Shown here one piece after another: positions 4,410 through 6,955 of a DNA stretch of 6,955 nt. The position numbers and the translations under genes are program-made. The notes under the pieces are model-generated. The model worked only from the letters and a program-made list of their open reading frames with translations, made no database searches and was not told where the DNA came from. This stretch comes from JBPCRW01 sp050996405. Lineage in GTDB: Bacteria; Acidobacteriota; Blastocatellia; Pyrinomonadales; Pyrinomonadaceae. Location of the stretch: contig JBPCRW010000047.1 in assembly GCA_050996405.1 (NCBI GenBank), forward strand, positions 1 to 6,955, in the 5' to 3' direction. Positions within the stretch are counted from its first letter, which is position 1. Each line of letters starts with the position of its first letter.

Positions 4410-6062
4410 ATGAAAACAGAATTAAAAGAAGTTTCACCGACGCGGCGCGAATTAAAAATCGAGATTCCGGCGGAAGATGTTAAAAACGCTTATAACAAAG
4501 TCAGCAAAAAATACGCGGCGGCGGTGCAAGTTCCCGGTTTCCGCAAAGGTTTCGCGCCCGTCGATATTGTCAAACTGCGCTACAAAGACGACATTCAAAA
4601 TGAAGTTCTGCGCGAGATTTTGCCGCAGAAAGTTCAGCAGGCGATTGAAGAAAATAATTTGAGTCCGCTCGGCGAACCGCATCTGCACTTGGAAAATCAA
4701 GAAAATTTAAAATTGAACGGCTCTGAACCGCTCGTCGCAAATGTTCACGTCGAAGTGATGCCGGAAATTCCCGCGCCCGATTATAAAAACGTCGAAGCCG
4801 TCCGCCGTGTGCGTCCCGTCAACGATGAAAACATTGAACAAATTATTGACGAACGCCGTCGGCAAAGCGCGACGCTTGTTCCGGTTGAAGATAGAAAATC
4901 GGCGGAAGGCGACACTTTGATTGTCGATTTGGAAGGCGCGTTTTTAGATAAACCCGAAGAAGAACCGATAAAAGCCGATGATTTGGAAATAACTTTGGGC
5001 GACGGGCGCATCGCAAAAGCGTTCACGGAAAATTTGACCGGATTATCCGAAGATGACGAAAAAGAATTTACGGTCGAATATCCGGCGGATTTCGCTTCGC
5101 CCGCGCTTGCCGGAAAAACGGTTAATTATAAAGCGAAAGTAAAATCAGTCGGCAAAATCGAGATGCCGGAGACGGACGACGAATGGGCGAAAAGTCTGGA
5201 AGAAGATTTTGAGTCAATCGCGGATTTACGCTCGAAACTGCGCGGCGATTTGGAACTTGCGGCAAAAGCGGAAGCCGATAATCGCGTGCGTGATGAACTC
5301 GTTACAAAACTTATTGAGAAGCACGATTTTGAAGTTCCGAATACGCTCGTCGAAATTCAAGCCAGAAATCTTTTGAACAATTTCGCGCAGGATTTATCGA
5401 AAAAGGGAGTTGACACGAAAGGCTTGGACGAGAATTTTGTCAGAATGGCATACGAGCAAATGTTCGGGCAAGCCGAGCGCGACGTGCGCGGCGCGATGCT
5501 TTTGGAAAAAGTCGCAGAGCTTGAAAACGTCGAAGTTTCGGGCGACGAAATCGCCGCCGAACTCGAACAAATAGCGAAATACTATGGCGTGACGGCGGAA
5601 CAGGTTCGCGCGCAGTTATCACAACAGGGCGGCGAAAACGGCATCGCCGATAGATTACGAAGCCGCAAAGCGGTTGAAGCACTGGTTAATCAATCAAAAA
5701 TCACCGACGGCGAATGGGTTGACCCATCTCAAGGGCGCACTGAAGTGGGAGATTCGGGAGTCGTTGAAACAGAAGCGGATAAGTCGAAAGAGGAGAAGAA
5801 ATTCCAAACTGAAGCAGGGGATTCTAGAACCAAAAAAGTTGAAATTCAGTGCTTACATTGTGAAAGGTGGTTTCAATCACCCATTTATTTTGGTGATAGT
5901 CAATCTTTTGACACCTCTGCATTAGAAGGCAATACAGTTCAGTGTCCGTTTTGCGGAAAAATGACAGGGTGTAACAAAGATAATATGCGAGTAGGGTTTG
6001 AAGATGGAGGGTTTATTGGAGATAAAATCAAACCGAAAACAAAAAAAGCGCGTAAGAAATGA
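4410..6062 (+). CDS. tig: Trigger factor with C-terminal zinc-ribbon extension
   Basis: Ribosome-associated chaperone with peptidyl-prolyl isomerase activity that receives nascent chains at the exit tunnel. Domain order: ribosome-binding domain about 1-115, with the signature GFRKGFAP at 43-50 (F44-R45-K46 sit exactly at the ribosome-docking positions of the E. coli protein); FKBP-type PPIase domain about 160-250 (LEGAFLD, LGDGRIAKAFTENLTGL, FTVEYPADF); helical substrate-cradle domain about 251-435, ending in LRSRKAVEALVNQSKIT. The family is usually about 430-450 residues, whereas this protein has 550. The extra part is an acidic linker (438-476), a zinc ribbon (C481-x2-C484, C512-x2-C515) and a Lys-rich tail (538-550). 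ATG 4410 is the first possible start (in-frame TAA at 4404-4406). No Shine-Dalgarno is present, and a palindromic element reaches to 9 nt upstream. clpP follows, as in many bacteria. Trigger factor identity is secure; the role of the extension is unknown. Confidence 0.97.
   Translation: MKTELKEVSPTRRELKIEIPAEDVKNAYNKVSKKYAAAVQVPGFRKGFAPVDIVKLRYKDDIQNEVLREILPQKVQQAIEENNLSPLGEPHLHLENQENLKLNGSEPLVANVHVEVMPEIPAPDYKNVEAVRRVRPVNDENIEQIIDERRRQSATLVPVEDRKSAEGDTLIVDLEGAFLDKPEEEPIKADDLEITLGDGRIAKAFTENLTGLSEDDEKEFTVEYPADFASPALAGKTVNYKAKVKSVGKIEMPETDDEWAKSLEEDFESIADLRSKLRGDLELAAKAEADNRVRDELVTKLIEKHDFEVPNTLVEIQARNLLNNFAQDLSKKGVDTKGLDENFVRMAYEQMFGQAERDVRGAMLLEKVAELENVEVSGDEIAAELEQIAKYYGVTAEQVRAQLSQQGGENGIADRLRSRKAVEALVNQSKITDGEWVDPSQGRTEVGDSGVVETEADKSKEEKKFQTEAGDSRTKKVEIQCLHCERWFQSPIYFGDSQSFDTSALEGNTVQCPFCGKMTGCNKDNMRVGFEDGGFIGDKIKPKTKKARKK
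5739..5824 (+). repeat. In-frame direct repeat in the tig linker
   Basis: ACTGAAGTGGGAGATTC (5739-5755) recurs as ACTGAAGCAGGGGATTC (5808-5824), 14 of 17 bases identical. The copies are 69 nt (23 codons) apart and in the same frame. They encode TEVGDS (444-449) and TEAGDS (467-472). The pair lies in the low-complexity linker just before the zinc ribbon, so it may be a duplication connected with the domain's insertion, or simply repeat drift in disordered protein. Confidence 0.6.
5838..6062 (+). other. Zinc-ribbon domain and Lys-rich tail of trigger factor
   Basis: Residues 477-550 of the trigger factor. IQCLHCERWF opens the ribbon (C481, C484) and VQCPFCGKMTGCNKDNMR closes it (C512, C515, extra C521), with 27 residues between the two CxxC knuckles. 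This is a four-cysteine zinc ribbon. From memory, short stand-alone bacterial proteins share the CPxCGKMTGCNKxNMR pattern, but none can be named. Hand-counted GC is 37 of 100 bases over 5841-5940, against 67 of 120 over 5461-5580 of the same gene. The last 13 residues (DKIKPKTKKARKK) resemble the basic ends of ordinary long trigger factor tails, so the ribbon may have been inserted into an older tail. Confidence 0.8.
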
Positions 6063-6066
6063 AGAT

Positions 6067-6165
6067 AATGGTAAATGGTGAATGGTGAATTTTACGGAGG
6101 CTAAAGTAAGCTGTTTGGTAATAACAATTCCTTCATTTACCATTTACCATTCACCATTTACCATT
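6067..6165. repeat. Palindromic element with heptamer-repeat arms (tig-clpP gap)
   Basis: The left arm 6067-6090 (heptads AATGGTA, AATGGTG, AATGGTG, then AAT) and right arm 6142-6165 are reverse complements over 24 nt with one mismatch, around a 51-nt core. On the right the heptad pattern (ATTTACC/ATTCACC) extends one further unit toward the core (from about 6135). The element starts four bases after the tig stop codon and ends just before the predicted clpP promoter, so it separates the two transcription units. A transcript through it could fold into a long stem, but no T-tract follows. Confidence 0.88.
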
Positions 6166-6173
6166 AAATGACG

Positions 6174-6202
6174 TTTGCATTTTTCGGGATTAGTTGTAAA
6201 AT
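6174..6202 (+). promoter_or_regulatory. Predicted promoter of clpP
   Basis: TTTGCA (6174-6179, 4/6 to TTGACA) is followed after 17 nt by TAAAAT (6197-6202, 5/6 to TATAAT). Start near 6209 would give a leader of about 94 nt. That leader contains a small hairpin, CCGAA/TTCGG (6262-6266, 6276-6280), just before the ribosome binding site. No CIRCE-type inverted repeat (TTAGCACTC...GAGTGCTAA) is visible. Pattern match only. Confidence 0.45.
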
Positions 6203-6302
6203 CAACCGGACGTTTGATACCAACGACTTACATCCCGCTAGTTAAACTGAAACTTGAAAAACCGAATTTATAGTTTTCGGACAAAAGGAAAAGATTTAAA
6301 TT

Positions 6303-6887
6303 ATGTTAGTTCCAATGGTTGTCGAACAAACTTCGCGCGGCGAACGGGCATTCGATATTTACTCGCGTCTGCTAAAAGACAGTATTATTTTTATCGGCAC
6401 GCCGATTGACGATATGGTTGCCAATCTGATTGTCGCGCAGCTTCTTTTTCTCGAAGCCGAAGACCCCGAACGCGACATCAATCTTTATATCAATTCGCCG
6501 GGCGGTTCGATTACGGCGGGAATGGGGATTTACGACACGATACAGTTTATCAAAAATGACGTGACGACGATCTGCGTCGGACAATGCGCTTCGATGGCGG
6601 CACTATTGCTGACTGCCGGAGCAAAGGGAAAACGTTTCGCACTGCCGCATTCGCGGATTTTAATTCATCAGCCGTCGGGCGGCGCGCAGGGACAGGAAAC
6701 CGACGTTCGCATTATGGCGCAGGAAATTTTGCGGATGCGCGAAATGACTTCGCGGATTATCGCGCATCACAGCGGACAATCTTTTGAGCAAGTCGAACTC
6801 GATGTCGAGCGCGACCGCATTATGTCACCGATTCAAGCCAAAGAATACGGTTTGATTGACGAAGTTATCGAACACCGCGACAAGTAG
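6303..6887 (+). CDS. clpP: ATP-dependent Clp protease proteolytic subunit ClpP
   Basis: Serine protease subunit that assembles into a double heptameric barrel and degrades proteins fed in by ClpX or ClpA/ClpC ATPases in the cytoplasm. 194 residues, the normal length. The catalytic triad is intact: Ser97 in GQCASMAALLL (93-103), His122 in PHSRILIHQPSGGAQGQ (115-131) and Asp171 in ERDRIMSP (169-176). These numbers equal those of the mature E. coli enzyme. The N-terminal VPMVVEQTSRGERAFDIYSRLLKDSIIFIG and the central LYINSPGGSITAGMGIYDT are family hallmarks. ATG 6303 is chosen because it gives the usual start MLVPMVVEQT and has AAGGAA at 6285-6290, although the 12-nt spacing is a little long. 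It follows tig; clpX is the expected next gene but lies outside the window. The stop TAG overlaps the first heptamer of the downstream repeat. Confidence 0.98.
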   Translation: MLVPMVVEQTSRGERAFDIYSRLLKDSIIFIGTPIDDMVANLIVAQLLFLEAEDPERDINLYINSPGGSITAGMGIYDTIQFIKNDVTTICVGQCASMAALLLTAGAKGKRFALPHSRILIHQPSGGAQGQETDVRIMAQEILRMREMTSRIIAHHSGQSFEQVELDVERDRIMSPIQAKEYGLIDEVIEHRDK

Positions 6888-6955
6888 TGGTGAGTGGTGA
6901 ATGGCGAGTGGTGAATTTCGGAATTTTATTGTCCGCTCATCACTCACCACTCGCC
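6886..6955. repeat. Heptamer palindromic element after clpP, cut by window end
   Basis: Heptads AGTGGTG, AGTGGTG, AATGGCG, AGTGGTG, AAT run from 6886, inside the clpP stop codon, to 6916. After a ~25-nt core, 6942-6955 is the reverse complement of 6903-6916 with one mismatch. The right arm then runs off the end of the window, so the palindrome is incomplete here. The design is the same as the two upstream elements. Confidence 0.8.

Noticed and set aside
5700..6062. Separate small zinc-ribbon gene downstream of a normal-length tig
   Set aside because: The frame is continuous from the trigger factor with no stop codon, and there is no start codon with a ribosome binding site directly before the ribbon. 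A sequencing error creating the fusion cannot be excluded but is not indicated.
6203..6302. Riboswitch or CIRCE heat-shock operator in the clpP leader
   Set aside because: Only a 5-bp hairpin (CCGAA/TTCGG) is visible; no known riboswitch core or CIRCE inverted repeat can be seen.

Overview
The window is a compact bacterial housekeeping segment with mixed GC (by eye about 45-55%, with AT-rich gaps). The DAP-type MurE, the ClpP and trigger factor sequences, and the style of the short upstream fragment fit a Gram-negative bacterium. My best guess is an Acidobacteriota of the Blastocatellia/Pyrinomonadaceae type, but this is an impression from sequence style and not a placement.

Layout. (1) 2-193 is the 3' end of a gene resembling a sialidase/BNR-type beta-propeller protein. 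(2) 320-2121 (+) holds a two-gene unit, a 12-TM APC/LAT-type amino acid permease whose stop codon overlaps the start of a single-domain PilZ (c-di-GMP receptor) protein. (3) 2138-2252 is a three-copy ~37-bp tandem repeat. Each copy is a hairpin followed by a T-tract when read on the minus strand, so it looks like a triple terminator for murE. (4) 2256-3746 (-) is a solitary murE (UDP-MurNAc-tripeptide synthetase, meso-DAP type). Its predicted promoter overlaps the predicted divergent promoter of a small two-TM membrane protein gene (3830-4096, +). (5) 4196-4280 is tRNA-Leu(UAG). (6) 4410-6062 is tig (trigger factor), with an unusual C-terminal zinc-ribbon extension. (7) 6303-6887 is clpP with an intact Ser-His-Asp triad.

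Two things stand out. First, the trigger factor is about 100 residues longer than the family norm. The extra part is an acidic linker, a C-x2-C / C-x2-C zinc ribbon and a Lys-rich tail. The ribbon DNA is visibly more AT-rich than the rest of the gene, which suggests a domain acquired by in-frame insertion. Second, the three gaps from the tRNA to the window end (tRNA-tig, tig-clpP and after clpP) each carry a palindromic element. Their arms are built from 7-bp tandem repeats that differ in sequence but share an AAT-NNN-G-like register, and their cores are about 25-58 nt. The last element is cut by the window end, which gives a direct prediction for the next bases.

Functionally, tig and clpP form the usual protein-quality-control neighbourhood (nascent-chain chaperone plus protease), and clpX would be expected just downstream. 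The permease/PilZ pair, murE and the small membrane protein look like independent transcription units.
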